From contig JAIVJS010000010.1 of assembly GCA_020199905.1 (NCBI GenBank), forward strand, positions 1 through 52,374: 52,374 nt of DNA, read 5' to 3'. The DNA is from Acidobacteriota bacterium. Lineage in GTDB: Bacteria > Acidobacteriota > Thermoanaerobaculia > UBA5066 > Gp7-AA6. Positions 33,601 through 42,500 of the stretch are shown here, piece by piece; the first letter of the stretch is position 1; every line of letters begins with the position of its first letter. Below the pieces are notes generated by a model. That model was given only the letters and a program-made list of their open reading frames with translations, searched no databases and had not been told where the DNA came from. Both the position numbers and the translations under genes were made by a program.

Positions 33601-34794
33601 TCCGGAGACATAGATGCCGCCGCCCGTTTGAGCGACGGTGGTGACGGCCCCGAACCGGCCCTGGATCAGCGTGTCCTGCACGAGCAGGTTCGAGGTCCGC
33701 CGGTTGATGGTTCCCGACCCGGTCGTTGCGTCGGGGCCGTCGTTCGAAACCGCCGAGATGCCGCCGCCGAAGCCGTTCGCGGATCCGGAGCCCGTCGCGC
33801 GGTTGCCCTGCAGCACACAGCCGCGGACTTCCACGATCGCGCGATACATGTTGATCCCGCCGCCTGTCTGCGCCGAGTTCGTGACGAAACGGGAGTTGTA
33901 GATCTTCGCGGTGGTCTGGTCTTCGGCGTGGAACGCGCCCCCTTCGGTCGGCGCCGCGAAGCTCACGGACGCGTCCCGGATCGCCTGGTTATTGATGAAC
34001 GTGCAGTCCGCGACGAGGACGTCGGACATCGGAGTCGTCACCGGGTTCGTCCAGGTGCCGATCGCGTAGATCGCGCCTCCCACGTACCCCGCCTGGTTGG
34101 AGTCGAACCGGGAATTGGAGACCCTCAGCACCGAGTCGCCCACGTGAATGGCGCCGCCGCCGGAGACCGGCAGGTGGTTGGGGAGATTCGTCCGGTTGGA
34201 GAAAAAGGTGCCGCGGTGGACGTACGCCCGCGACGACGTTTCGACCGCCAGCGCGCCGCCGTAGAATTTCGCCGAGTTACCCGTCCAGACGCAGTCGAAG
34301 AAGAAGGCCGTCGCGGTCGCGAGCGACAGGGCGCCGCCGCCGGTCTGCGCTGAGCTCGCGACGTTGTTCTGGAAGACGCAGTTGCGAAACGTCGCCGACG
34401 CGTTCTGAAGAGTCAGGCCTCCGCCGATCCCCGCGGTGGCGGAGAACCCGTTCGCGAACGTGAGCCCCTCGAAGATGACCGGACGGCCGGCTCCGGGGCT
34501 CGAATTGATGAAGCGGAGGATGTCCCGCGCGCCTCCGCCATCGAGAACCACGGAGGCTCCCGAGGCCGCGCGGATCGTGAAGCTGCGCGGCTGGTCGTTG
34601 ATGGCAAAGCCGCCCGAGGGCGAGTCGTACGTCCCGGCCGCGAGCTCGATGACTCCCCCGTCGGGAATCGCCGCGATCGCCTGCTGGAGGGTGAGAGTCT
34701 CCGAAGGCACCAGGAGGACGGGCTGCGCCACGGCGTTCCCCGCGACGAGGAAAGCGGCGGCCACGAACAGTGCAGAAAAGAGGCTTTTTTTCAG
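30686..34794 (-). CDS. Secreted parallel beta-helix / fibronectin-type repeat protein, one frameshift
   Basis: A protein of about 1370 residues if one frameshift is ignored. The signal peptide LKKSLFSALFVAAAFLVAGN begins at CTG 34794, with GAGGA upstream; no ATG or GTG gives a better start. Residues about 25-620 are right-handed beta-helix repeats with G-G-G-x and N-N-x-A patterns (TGGGALSLATATAFFFDC), like polymorphic outer-membrane-type proteins. The C-terminal half has Ig/FN3-like domains (ISSFSASPVLVNPGG, VSFSWSSVGGSTGYDLRLFDG). The frame shifts at a five-C tract (31449-31453): AYRVRAG is followed by GALTVAARQVSG in the next frame. The second frame ends at TAG 30686. Probably an extracellular or surface adhesin. 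No sorting signal is visible. Confidence 0.75.
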
Positions 34795-35013
34795 ACAGGT
34801 CCTCGTGCCGGGAAGGCGGAAGGAGACCGTTTGGAAACCGTGCTGCCTGCCGGAGGAGCAACAAGCGCACCACGAGCCAAATGCCGGCAGATACGCGTTC
34901 TGGCCTCTTTTCGAGAGACTCCGAGTGACAAATCCCGACAGCGAGCCCGGCGCAAACCGACGATCTGAGGAGCGGGGCGATTCAGTGGCCGCGGGTTGCG
35001 CCGGACTTCGCAT

Positions 35014-35083
35014 GAACGCTCGACGCCGAACGTTCAACGCTCAACGTTCAACCAGACTCTCCACTCTCAGCTCTCGACTTCCC
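35014..35083. repeat. Heptad repeat tract, ten units in two families
   Basis: Ten 7-bp units in unbroken register: six of the GAACGTT/CAACGCT family (35014-35055), then four of the ACTCTCA family (35056-35083). The tract ends one base before the stop triplet of the downstream metallopeptidase gene (35085-35087). It occupies the 290-bp gene-free stretch 34795-35084. Confidence 0.85.
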
Positions 35084-35084
35084 G

Positions 35085-37103
35085 TCACCTCGGCCCGCTC
35101 ACCTTCCAGCTCATGTCGGTCGTCGGCGGAATCGGAGCGGCGGACGCGACTCCCGTGCCGGTCATCACCCACACCGTGTCGGCGCCCGTCGCCAGGTTTC
35201 TCCACAGGATGTCGTTGATGCCGTCGTCGTTGAAATCCGCGACGGCGACCATGCGCCAGTTCAGATCGAAGACGGGCGGCACGGCGACCTGCGAAGCCAC
35301 GGCGGTCCCGTTCATCACCCAGATCGTGTTCTCCCCGGTCGCGATGTTGCGCCAGAGAAGATCCGGCTTTCCGTCCCGATCGAAGTCGGCGGCGCCGCCG
35401 ATTGTCCAGCTCGAGGACGCGACGGGCGGCAGCGGAGACTGCGAGGAGAGAGACGTGCCGTTCATCATCCAGACCGTGTTGGCGCCGGTGGCGGTGTTCC
35501 GCCAGACGATGTCGGGCTTGATGTCACCGTTGAAGTCCGCGGCGGCGGCGATCTGCCAGTTGAGGTCGAACACCGGCGGAAGCGCGACCTGCGATGTCAC
35601 GGAGGCGCCCGACATCACCCAGATCACGTTCTCGCCCGTCGCCGCGTTTCTCCAGAGAAGGTCCGGTTTTCCGTCGCCCGAAAAGTCCGCGATCGCTCCG
35701 ATGCGCCAGTTGGAATCGGCGACCGTCGGCAGGGGGATGAGCGCGTTCACGGTCGGCCCCGTCATGCCCCAGATCAGATTCACTCCGGTCGTCGTGTTGC
35801 GCCAGACGATGTCGGATCGGCCGTCGCCGGTGAAGTCGTAGGGACTCGCCTGGCAGGACTTGAGCCCGTCGCCGTACACCCACCGGATCGCGTCGATGTC
35901 GTCCGATCCGAGGCTCGTGCGGTTCTGCACCACGGAGCGCATGATCGCGGCGTCCTCGTCCGCCCGGCACGCGTCCTGGGTCGCGGCGCCCTGGTCCGAG
36001 TGGCCGAAGCCGAGCGTGTGGCCGAGCTCGTGCTCGAGCACCGCCTGCGTCGTGGTCGAGCTGTACAGGTTCGCCGTGCAGTAGGCGCGCAGCTGCACGA
36101 AGCCGCTGCTGATCGAGAAGTACGAGTCGCCTCTCCAGACGTGGCTTCCGCCGCCGCCCGGGCCCCCGCATCCAATCACGCCTCCGCCCGCGAGGCATCC
36201 GCTCTGGCCGCAGAGGGACGTGGCATTCAGGTCGATCGTGTTCGGCGCGCTCGAGCTTCCCATCGTGTAGTTGATGTTGGAATTGATGTCCGTCGTCCAG
36301 GCCGCCAGCGCCGCGAGGGCTTCGGCGGCGCCGCCGCCGGTGATGTTCGCGGTGTTCTGCGTCGTCCAGAGCGCGGTGGCCCCGTTGTTCCAGCGGTAGA
36401 AAATGCCGGGGCTCCAGTTGGCCCATAACGCCGTTCGCCGCGCGGTGGTGCGCCGGACGGCGGTCAGGGTCCCCGAAGGGCGCGCCGTGACCGGGGCGGT
36501 CAGGCGGCCCGCGCGCACGTTCTCCAGAAACGGGGCGAGCGGCCTGGGGGCGCTCTCGCTGTCAGGCTGGGAGTCCGGAACCGCGCGGGCGGAGGACCGG
36601 ACGACGGAGACGCCGTCGCGGGTCGCGATCGTCAGTTCGGGAACCGCGAACTTCGCGCCCGTCGCGTCCTGCCGGATTTCGAATTTTCCGAGAAGGAGCT
36701 CGGCCGTCTGATACTCGCCTTCGCGCCGAGCCAGAGCGAACACCACGACCTCGCGGCCCGGAAGGTATTCGGGCTGGCCCCAGATCTTCAGGAACCGCTC
36801 GTCGGGGAGCATGCCGCCCAGCTGATGGAGAACGAGGCTTCCGGCGAGCTGGCCCTTGAGAACGGAGATCGGCGTGATGACCGTCATCGTCTCCGGCCGG
36901 CCCTGCTCGTCGACGGTGACGTCAGTCGTCTCAACGACGCCGTGGACGACGACCGTCGCGCGGCTGTAGAGCTCCTGGTCGGTGATGGGGATCACGGTGG
37001 TCGCCTGCGCGGCCATCGAGAACCCGACCCCGAGTACAAGCGCTGCACACCGAAGCCCGAACCGGCATCCACTCGCCCTCGGGCGTGCCATGGCTTTGTT
37101 CAT
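35085..37103 (-). CDS. Secreted matrixin-like zinc metallopeptidase with five FG-GAP repeats (internal start of the fused ORF)
   Basis: Probable independent product of 672 residues. ATG 37103 is preceded by CTGGAGAGAACC, and MNKAMARPRASGCRFGLRCA begins a signal peptide ending near AAQA. About 35-210 is a prodomain-like region. The protease domain has HELGHTLGFGH at residues 358-368, the HExxHxxGxxH zinc site of metzincins, with IMRSVV downstream as a candidate Met-turn. Five tandem repeats of about 48 residues follow (unit pattern DFxGDGKPDxLWRNxATGxN), and the protein ends in MSWKVSGPR and the stop codon. Likely an extracellular protease. The repeat module is shared with the genes at 39525 and 46013. 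Confidence 0.8.
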   Translation of the reverse strand: MNKAMARPRASGCRFGLRCAALVLGVGFSMAAQATTVIPITDQELYSRATVVVHGVVETTDVTVDEQGRPETMTVITPISVLKGQLAGSLVLHQLGGMLPDERFLKIWGQPEYLPGREVVVFALARREGEYQTAELLLGKFEIRQDATGAKFAVPELTIATRDGVSVVRSSARAVPDSQPDSESAPRPLAPFLENVRAGRLTAPVTARPSGTLTAVRRTTARRTALWANWSPGIFYRWNNGATALWTTQNTANITGGGAAEALAALAAWTTDINSNINYTMGSSSAPNTIDLNATSLCGQSGCLAGGGVIGCGGPGGGGSHVWRGDSYFSISSGFVQLRAYCTANLYSSTTTQAVLEHELGHTLGFGHSDQGAATQDACRADEDAAIMRSVVQNRTSLGSDDIDAIRWVYGDGLKSCQASPYDFTGDGRSDIVWRNTTTGVNLIWGMTGPTVNALIPLPTVADSNWRIGAIADFSGDGKPDLLWRNAATGENVIWVMSGASVTSQVALPPVFDLNWQIAAAADFNGDIKPDIVWRNTATGANTVWMMNGTSLSSQSPLPPVASSSWTIGGAADFDRDGKPDLLWRNIATGENTIWVMNGTAVASQVAVPPVFDLNWRMVAVADFNDDGINDILWRNLATGADTVWVMTGTGVASAAPIPPTTDMSWKVSGPR

Positions 37104-39374
37104 GGTTCTCTCCAGTCTGCCGGACCATCTAGCAATCGGTGTACCCTCCGCCCGAATTGCAAGTTGTTGACGTGGCGGGGCTTGGATGTCGGGGCTGCCG
37201 TCCCCGTCGAAGTCCGCGGCTCCCCCGATCTGCCAGTTGAGATCCGCCACCTGCGGGAGGGGCGCCTGGGAGCTCACCGCGGTTCCGTTCATGCGCCAGA
37301 TGGTGTTCTGTCCGTTCACCGCGTGCCGCCAGAGGATGTCGGGCTTTCCGTCGCCGTCGAAATCGGCCGCGGCCGCGATCCGCCAGTTGAGGTCGAACAC
37401 CGGAGGGAGCGGGACCTGGGAGAGGACGGCCGTCCCGTTCAGGCGCCAGATCACGTTCTCGCCCGTCGCGGCGTTGCGCCAGAGGATGTCGACTTTCCCG
37501 TCGCCGTCGAAATCGGCCGCCGCGCCCATCTGCCAGCTGGCGTTGCCGACGGCCGGGAGGGCGGCCTGCGAACCGACGCTCGTGCCGTTCATGAGCCACA
37601 CGGTGTTCTGACCCGTCGTCGCATTGCGCCACAGGATGTCGGGACGGCTGTCGACGTTGAAATCGCCGCCGTTTCCCGGCGCCGCCGCCGCGAAGATCGC
37701 CTGGCTGGCGTTGAAATAAGTGCCCGAGCCGGTCTCGAGCGCGACGGCGCGAACCGCGTACGTCGATGTCCCCGCCGGCGCGCCGGAGCCGAAGGACCGC
37801 CCGGTGAGCGGCGCGCCGTTGATTCGCGAGAACGGGCCGGACGGAGAAGACGCCCGATACACGTTGTAGCCGACGACCGGATCGGCGGACGCCGCCCACC
37901 GCAGCGCCACGCCGCCGGCGAGAGGGGTGATCGCGAGACCGGAGGGAGGCGCCACGACGTGCATGCGCAGCGTCGGGTCTCCCATCAGCGCGATGTGAAT
38001 GCTCCGATACCCGCCGTTCCAGTAGAGGCCGAAATTGTTCTGCGAAAGGCGCGCGCCGTAGCCCACGGTCTCTCCGATCCCCATGTGATGGAAATACCAG
38101 GCCGGCCGGCCCGCCCAGGCATCCGTCAGCCCCCAGGTCGTCGTCGCGAGCGGGGCGCGAAGAAAATTGTCCGTCGTATCCCAGTCCCCGTGGTAGCTGC
38201 CGAACAGCATCGTGAAGACTGCCTGCGTGTCCGTCGCCGCGAAGTTGCTCGTGCTGCCCACGCCGCCCGCGCCCTGGTACCACCCGCCTCCGCATCCGTA
38301 GGCCCACAGATAGCTCTGCGTGTCGAGCGTCGAAAACCAGTCGAGCTCCGACACGTTCGCGGCGCCGAAGAACGCGGAGAAGTCCCGCCATCCCGAGGAG
38401 GCGAACGCCTCGCCCCCGAAATAGCCGAAGTTGTCGTCGATCAGGCCGCGGCGCTGCGCCGTCGTAATCCGGTGCCGGAAGTTGTGATCCTTGTTCAGGT
38501 ACTGACGCAGAAGATCGAGCTCCGTCTTCGGGGCGAACGACGGCATGTCGGCGAGATCGACGCGCCCGACCTGCAGCTCGATGTCCCCCGGGGCGGAGCT
38601 CTGATCGAACTTTCCGTCGCCCGTCGTGTTGTGCTGGCGCCCGGCGACGGTCGACGCGAAGTCCTGCGTGTCCGTCCAGACGCCGTCCATGTCGCCGTAG
38701 TACATGTCCGCGGGCCAGGCGCCGTAGTGGTCGCCGTGCCCGTCCGGCGCGATGGCGCCCGCATACGGAACCGGCACGTGGCCGAAGAGAAAGACGGCCT
38801 TGACCGCCGCCGGATCCTGCGTGTAGTCGGCCGTTACGAGCGCCTTCACGTTTCGAACCGTCTCGGTCCGCGCAACGTCGTGCCTCAGAACGATCCATCC
38901 GTCTCCCGCCAGATCCTGCTCGAGGCGGGAGAACTCGCCCGACAGGTTCGCGGCGTAGGTCGAGTCGACGATGACGACGACCTTGCCACGCGACTCGACC
39001 AGTGGCAGCTCGATGCCGGAAGCGACGTAGCCGGCGGCGCCCGACGCGGTGGAGACCCAGTACTCGTACGGGACACCGACCGCGACGGAGGAGTCCGCCC
39101 ACGTCGTCGCCGTCCCGGGCAGGGTCGCGACGGAGGTGCCCCAGCTCGCCGCGGAGGGGTCCTTCCGGTAAACCGTGAACCCCGTCGTGGACTTCGCCGG
39201 CCAGCTCAGGGTGATCTTCAACGGCGCCTTCTGGACCGCCGCGCTGACCTGCACCGCCGTGTCGGCGGCGACCTGGGCCGGCAGCGCGGAGGGAAAGAGG
39301 GCGAGGAGCGCGGCCACCGCGCCGGTCGGCTGGAGAAGGCTGCCGGGAAACTTCCGCCGCCCGCTCGGCCCCAT
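35085..39374 (-). CDS. Fused ORF: secreted FN3/FG-GAP repeat protein joined in frame to a metallopeptidase
   Basis: One uninterrupted 1429-codon frame from ATG 39374. Residues 1-34 are a signal peptide. About 40-125 are an FN3-like domain, and about 130-480 a large domain (VVVIVDSTYAANLSGEF, FLFGHVPVPYAGAI, LWAYGCGGGWYQGAG) that weakly recalls gingipain-like C25 layouts but cannot be assigned. A second FN3 domain comes next, then three full FG-GAP/VCBS-like repeats and a fourth cut at DGDGSPDI. After about 20 codons of non-repeat sequence the frame enters a complete second protein with its own ribosome-binding site and signal peptide (ATG 37103). The fusion looks like loss of the first gene's 3' end and stop codon. 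Whether the long form is made is unknown; the internal start suggests two products. Confidence 0.75.
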   Translation of the reverse strand: MGPSGRRKFPGSLLQPTGAVAALLALFPSALPAQVAADTAVQVSAAVQKAPLKITLSWPAKSTTGFTVYRKDPSAASWGTSVATLPGTATTWADSSVAVGVPYEYWVSTASGAAGYVASGIELPLVESRGKVVVIVDSTYAANLSGEFSRLEQDLAGDGWIVLRHDVARTETVRNVKALVTADYTQDPAAVKAVFLFGHVPVPYAGAIAPDGHGDHYGAWPADMYYGDMDGVWTDTQDFASTVAGRQHNTTGDGKFDQSSAPGDIELQVGRVDLADMPSFAPKTELDLLRQYLNKDHNFRHRITTAQRRGLIDDNFGYFGGEAFASSGWRDFSAFFGAANVSELDWFSTLDTQSYLWAYGCGGGWYQGAGGVGSTSNFAATDTQAVFTMLFGSYHGDWDTTDNFLRAPLATTTWGLTDAWAGRPAWYFHHMGIGETVGYGARLSQNNFGLYWNGGYRSIHIALMGDPTLRMHVVAPPSGLAITPLAGGVALRWAASADPVVGYNVYRASSPSGPFSRINGAPLTGRSFGSGAPAGTSTYAVRAVALETGSGTYFNASQAIFAAAAPGNGGDFNVDSRPDILWRNATTGQNTVWLMNGTSVGSQAALPAVGNASWQMGAAADFDGDGKVDILWRNAATGENVIWRLNGTAVLSQVPLPPVFDLNWRIAAAADFDGDGKPDILWRHAVNGQNTIWRMNGTAVSSQAPLPQVADLNWQIGGAADFDGDGSPDIQAPPRQQLAIRAEGTPIARWSGRLERTMNKAMARPRASGCRFGLRCAALVLGVGFSMAAQATTVIPITDQELYSRATVVVHGVVETTDVTVDEQGRPETMTVITPISVLKGQLAGSLVLHQLGGMLPDERFLKIWGQPEYLPGREVVVFALARREGEYQTAELLLGKFEIRQDATGAKFAVPELTIATRDGVSVVRSSARAVPDSQPDSESAPRPLAPFLENVRAGRLTAPVTARPSGTLTAVRRTTARRTALWANWSPGIFYRWNNGATALWTTQNTANITGGGAAEALAALAAWTTDINSNINYTMGSSSAPNTIDLNATSLCGQSGCLAGGGVIGCGGPGGGGSHVWRGDSYFSISSGFVQLRAYCTANLYSSTTTQAVLEHELGHTLGFGHSDQGAATQDACRADEDAAIMRSVVQNRTSLGSDDIDAIRWVYGDGLKSCQASPYDFTGDGRSDIVWRNTTTGVNLIWGMTGPTVNALIPLPTVADSNWRIGAIADFSGDGKPDLLWRNAATGENVIWVMSGASVTSQVALPPVFDLNWQIAAAADFNGDIKPDIVWRNTATGANTVWMMNGTSLSSQSPLPPVASSSWTIGGAADFDRDGKPDLLWRNIATGENTIWVMNGTAVASQVAVPPVFDLNWRMVAVADFNDDGINDILWRNLATGADTVWVMTGTGVASAAPIPPTTDMSWKVSGPR

Positions 39375-39468
39375 GGTCTCCTCCCGACAGAAGAGGAGAT
39401 AAAAGCACCGTCGTCCGGTGCTCTTATCCCGCCGCCTGTTCGTTAAAGTGAGCGCGAATTATACACTT

Positions 39469-39502
39469 AAAACCGGCGGAGGCGCCAGGGCGCCCCCGCC
39501 GG
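39469..39502 (-). terminator. Terminator of the BNR/FG-GAP protein gene
   Basis: Minus-strand GC-rich hairpin (CCGGCGG / CCGCCGG arms with GGCGCC inner stem, 39473-39502) followed by TTTT (plus-strand A 39469-39472). It lies 22 bp after the stop codon at 39525. The T run is short, so efficiency is uncertain. Confidence 0.6.
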
Positions 39503-39524
39503 GAGAGTTCGAACCTGGCCGGCT

Positions 39525-42500
39525 TTACCGCGGGCCGGCAATCTTCCAGAGCAGATCGGTGACCGGCGGCAGAGGCACCTGGGAGCCGATGGCCGTTCCG
39601 TTCATCACCCAGATCGTGTTCGCGCCGGTGCTCGCGTTGCGCCAGACGATGTCCGGCTGGCCGTCGCCGCTGTAATCCGACACGGCGCCGATCTTCCAGT
39701 TGAGGTCGAAGATCGAGGGCAGCGCGACCTGCGAGGAGATCGCGGCGCCATTCATGATCCAGATGACGTTCTCGCCGGTCGCGCCGTTGCGCCAGAGGAT
39801 GTCCGGCTTCCCGTCGTTGTCGAAGTCTCCGGTGCCAGCGATCTGCCAGTTGAGGTCGAAGATCGGAGAGACGGCGAGAGTGGAGACGACGTTCGTCCCG
39901 TTCATGAGCCAGATCAGGTTTTCACCCGTCGCACTGTTGCGCCACAGGATGTCGGGCTTGCCATCGGCGTTGAAGTCTCCCGAGGCCCGGATCTTCCAGT
40001 TCAGGTCGGCGACCGTGGGCAGCGGCACCTGGCTGGTCACCGAGAGCCCGTTCATCGCCCACACCTCGTTCTGACCGGTCGCGCCGTTCCTCCAGAGAAG
40101 ATCCACTTTTCCGTCCAGGGTGTAGTCCGCCACGGCGCCGATCTGCCAGTCCGGATCCGCAACCGTGGGCAGCGCGACCGCCGACAGCGGAGTCGTTCCG
40201 GCCATCACCCAGACCGTGTTCTCGCCGCTGTCCCGACGCCAGACGAGATCGGGTTTCGCGTCGGCGCCGGCGAAGTCGGCGCAGACGTCGCCCGGCAGAG
40301 AGACCGCCGTGATGCACGTGTTGCCCGCGAAGTCCCTGACGACGACGTTCCCGCTTCCGCCCAGGCAGTGGTTAATCGTGCTCACCGTGTACGTCGCGGA
40401 GCCCGCGCCCGAATAGACGACGTTCCTGATGACCAGGTTGCTGGAGCCGGACTGGAGCGTGATGGAGGCGATTCCGGTGTCGTTGGCCCCGGCGTCGAGC
40501 GCCGAGCCGTTGAACGTGTTGTTGCCGGACGATGAGCCGCTGCAGACCGGCAGCGTCGTATCCGCGAGACCGTCGGAGCTCAGCTGGAACATTCCGCGTC
40601 CGTGGGTTGCCGAGACGATCTGGCCGGTCCTCCTGTTGCGGCTCAGGCCGAACACGGCGACGACCGGGTGGCCCTCGGAGAGGTACGCCCAGTGCGCCCC
40701 GTCGTCGAGGGTCTGGAACACCCCGATGTCCGTGCCGACATAAATGATGTTGGGTGTCTTGGTGGGGTCAACCGCGATCGCGTTGACCGGCACATCCGGA
40801 AGGTCGGAAGAGAGATCCGTCCAGGTCGCGGCTCCCCCCAATCCGTTGACCGTCCGGAAAATGTGTCCCGGTTTGGTCGGCGTGTTGACGTTGAACCCGG
40901 AGTACCCGACGAGGGCGGTGTTCCCGGTCGGATCGCCCGGCGACACCTCGATCCACGTGACGAACCGGTTGGGCAGCGGGCTCGCCGCCGAATCCAGAAC
41001 GTTCCAGGTGGCGACACCGGATCCGTCGATGTTCGCCGACGATTCGAGGCGTCCATCCGAGGCACCCGTGTAGACGACTTCCTTGCCGGCGACCAGATTC
41101 GGCAGCACGCCGATCGCGGACAGGAACGCGCCGCCCCCCTTGGTCAGCACCGGGCTCACCAGGGTCCACGAGGGGGGATTCGTGCAGACGATCGGACCCG
41201 GGAATCCGCAGCCGATGGTGCTCACCGTGTTGCAGCAGGGCAGCTGCGGGTCGGCGGCGCGATACAGCTTGTTCGACCCGAAGTAGACGGGGTTTTTGGG
41301 AGCGATCGCGGAATGGAGAGCGAGCGGAGCGTAGAAGTCGACCGGGTCCGTCGGATCCATTCCGTTGTTGTAGGCCCCGCCGGCGCCGTAATACGCGCCC
41401 ACGAAGTCCCAGCCGAACGGACCGTTGTTGCCGCCGGTCGTGCTCTTGGCCGGCCCCATGAAGGAAAACCGCGCGTTGAAGTACGTGTGGAACATCCGCG
41501 AGGGGGTCAGCTGGTCTATGGAGGCCAGACCCCCGTCGCCGAAGTCCGTGTGGAACCAGGCGGGAGGCGGCGTGAAGGCGGGATTCACGATGTTCGTCCC
41601 GTTGTCCTGCGTGCCTCCCATGACGATGTTGGGGTTGGTGGGATGGGTCGCGACTCCCTGAAACTGCGTGATCGCAATATTCGTGTTCATGGGCGTCCAG
41701 GAAGCGCCTTTGTTCTCCGAACGCCAGATCCCGCCGTCGTTGCCGTCGTACACCCGCGCGGGGGTCGTGCTGGCGTCGAGGTAGATGTCGTGGTCATCGG
41801 GGTGGAGGCCGCCCGAGACCCCGTCACCCTGGGAGATGCTGCGCCAGGTTGAGCCGCCGTTGTCCGAGCGCCACAGCGTGTGGGCGCAGTTGCCGGCGCC
41901 GAACGGGCAGGGAGAGAGGTCCTGATTGAACCCGTTCGGGTTCCCGCCGACGTACACCGTCGCGGCCGTGGCGTCCGTCGGGTCCACCGAAACCGTCATG
42001 TCGTAGAAGCACTGGCCGTCGCAGAAATTCGGGTACGCGGACACCGAGAAGCTCACGGCCGCGTTCGTCACGTTGAAGGCGGCTTCTGACGAGCGCACGG
42101 TCAGAGTATTCGCATCCGTGACCGAAGCGACCGTTCTCGAGAACTGATTGTTGATGATGATCCGGTGCCCGAGCATCGCCGAGGAAAACGCCGTGCCGGA
42201 AACGCGCGTCACGACCCGGCTTCCGGTGGTGATCGACGCGACGCCGTTCACGCCGTTGTCGACGTGCGACCAGGTCGCTCCGGCGTCCGTCGACTTGTAG
42301 AGACCCCAGAGCTGCGACCCGGCCGAGTTCTCCATGGCCGAGAAGAGTGTGTCGTGCACGGCGCCCGCCCCGGTCGCCAGCGTGATCCGACGGTAACCGG
42401 GGTTGGCCGTCGCCGCGTCCGGATAGCCTCCGATCAGCTTCGTAAACGTCGGGGTCGCGGCCTTGGCGTTCACCGACTTCCACACACCGCCGTTCGCAGC

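Noticed and set aside
34795..35037. Upstream extension of the beta-helix protein to a TTG at 35037
   Set aside because: The extra 81 residues are Arg/Ser-rich, partly encoded by a heptad repeat tract, and would bury the signal peptide; CTG 34794 fits better.
36825..39446. An 873-codon plus-strand frame opposite the fused secreted protein
   Set aside because: Antisense shadow of a high-GC gene; composition is dominated by Arg, Gly and Val with no domain or signal peptide.
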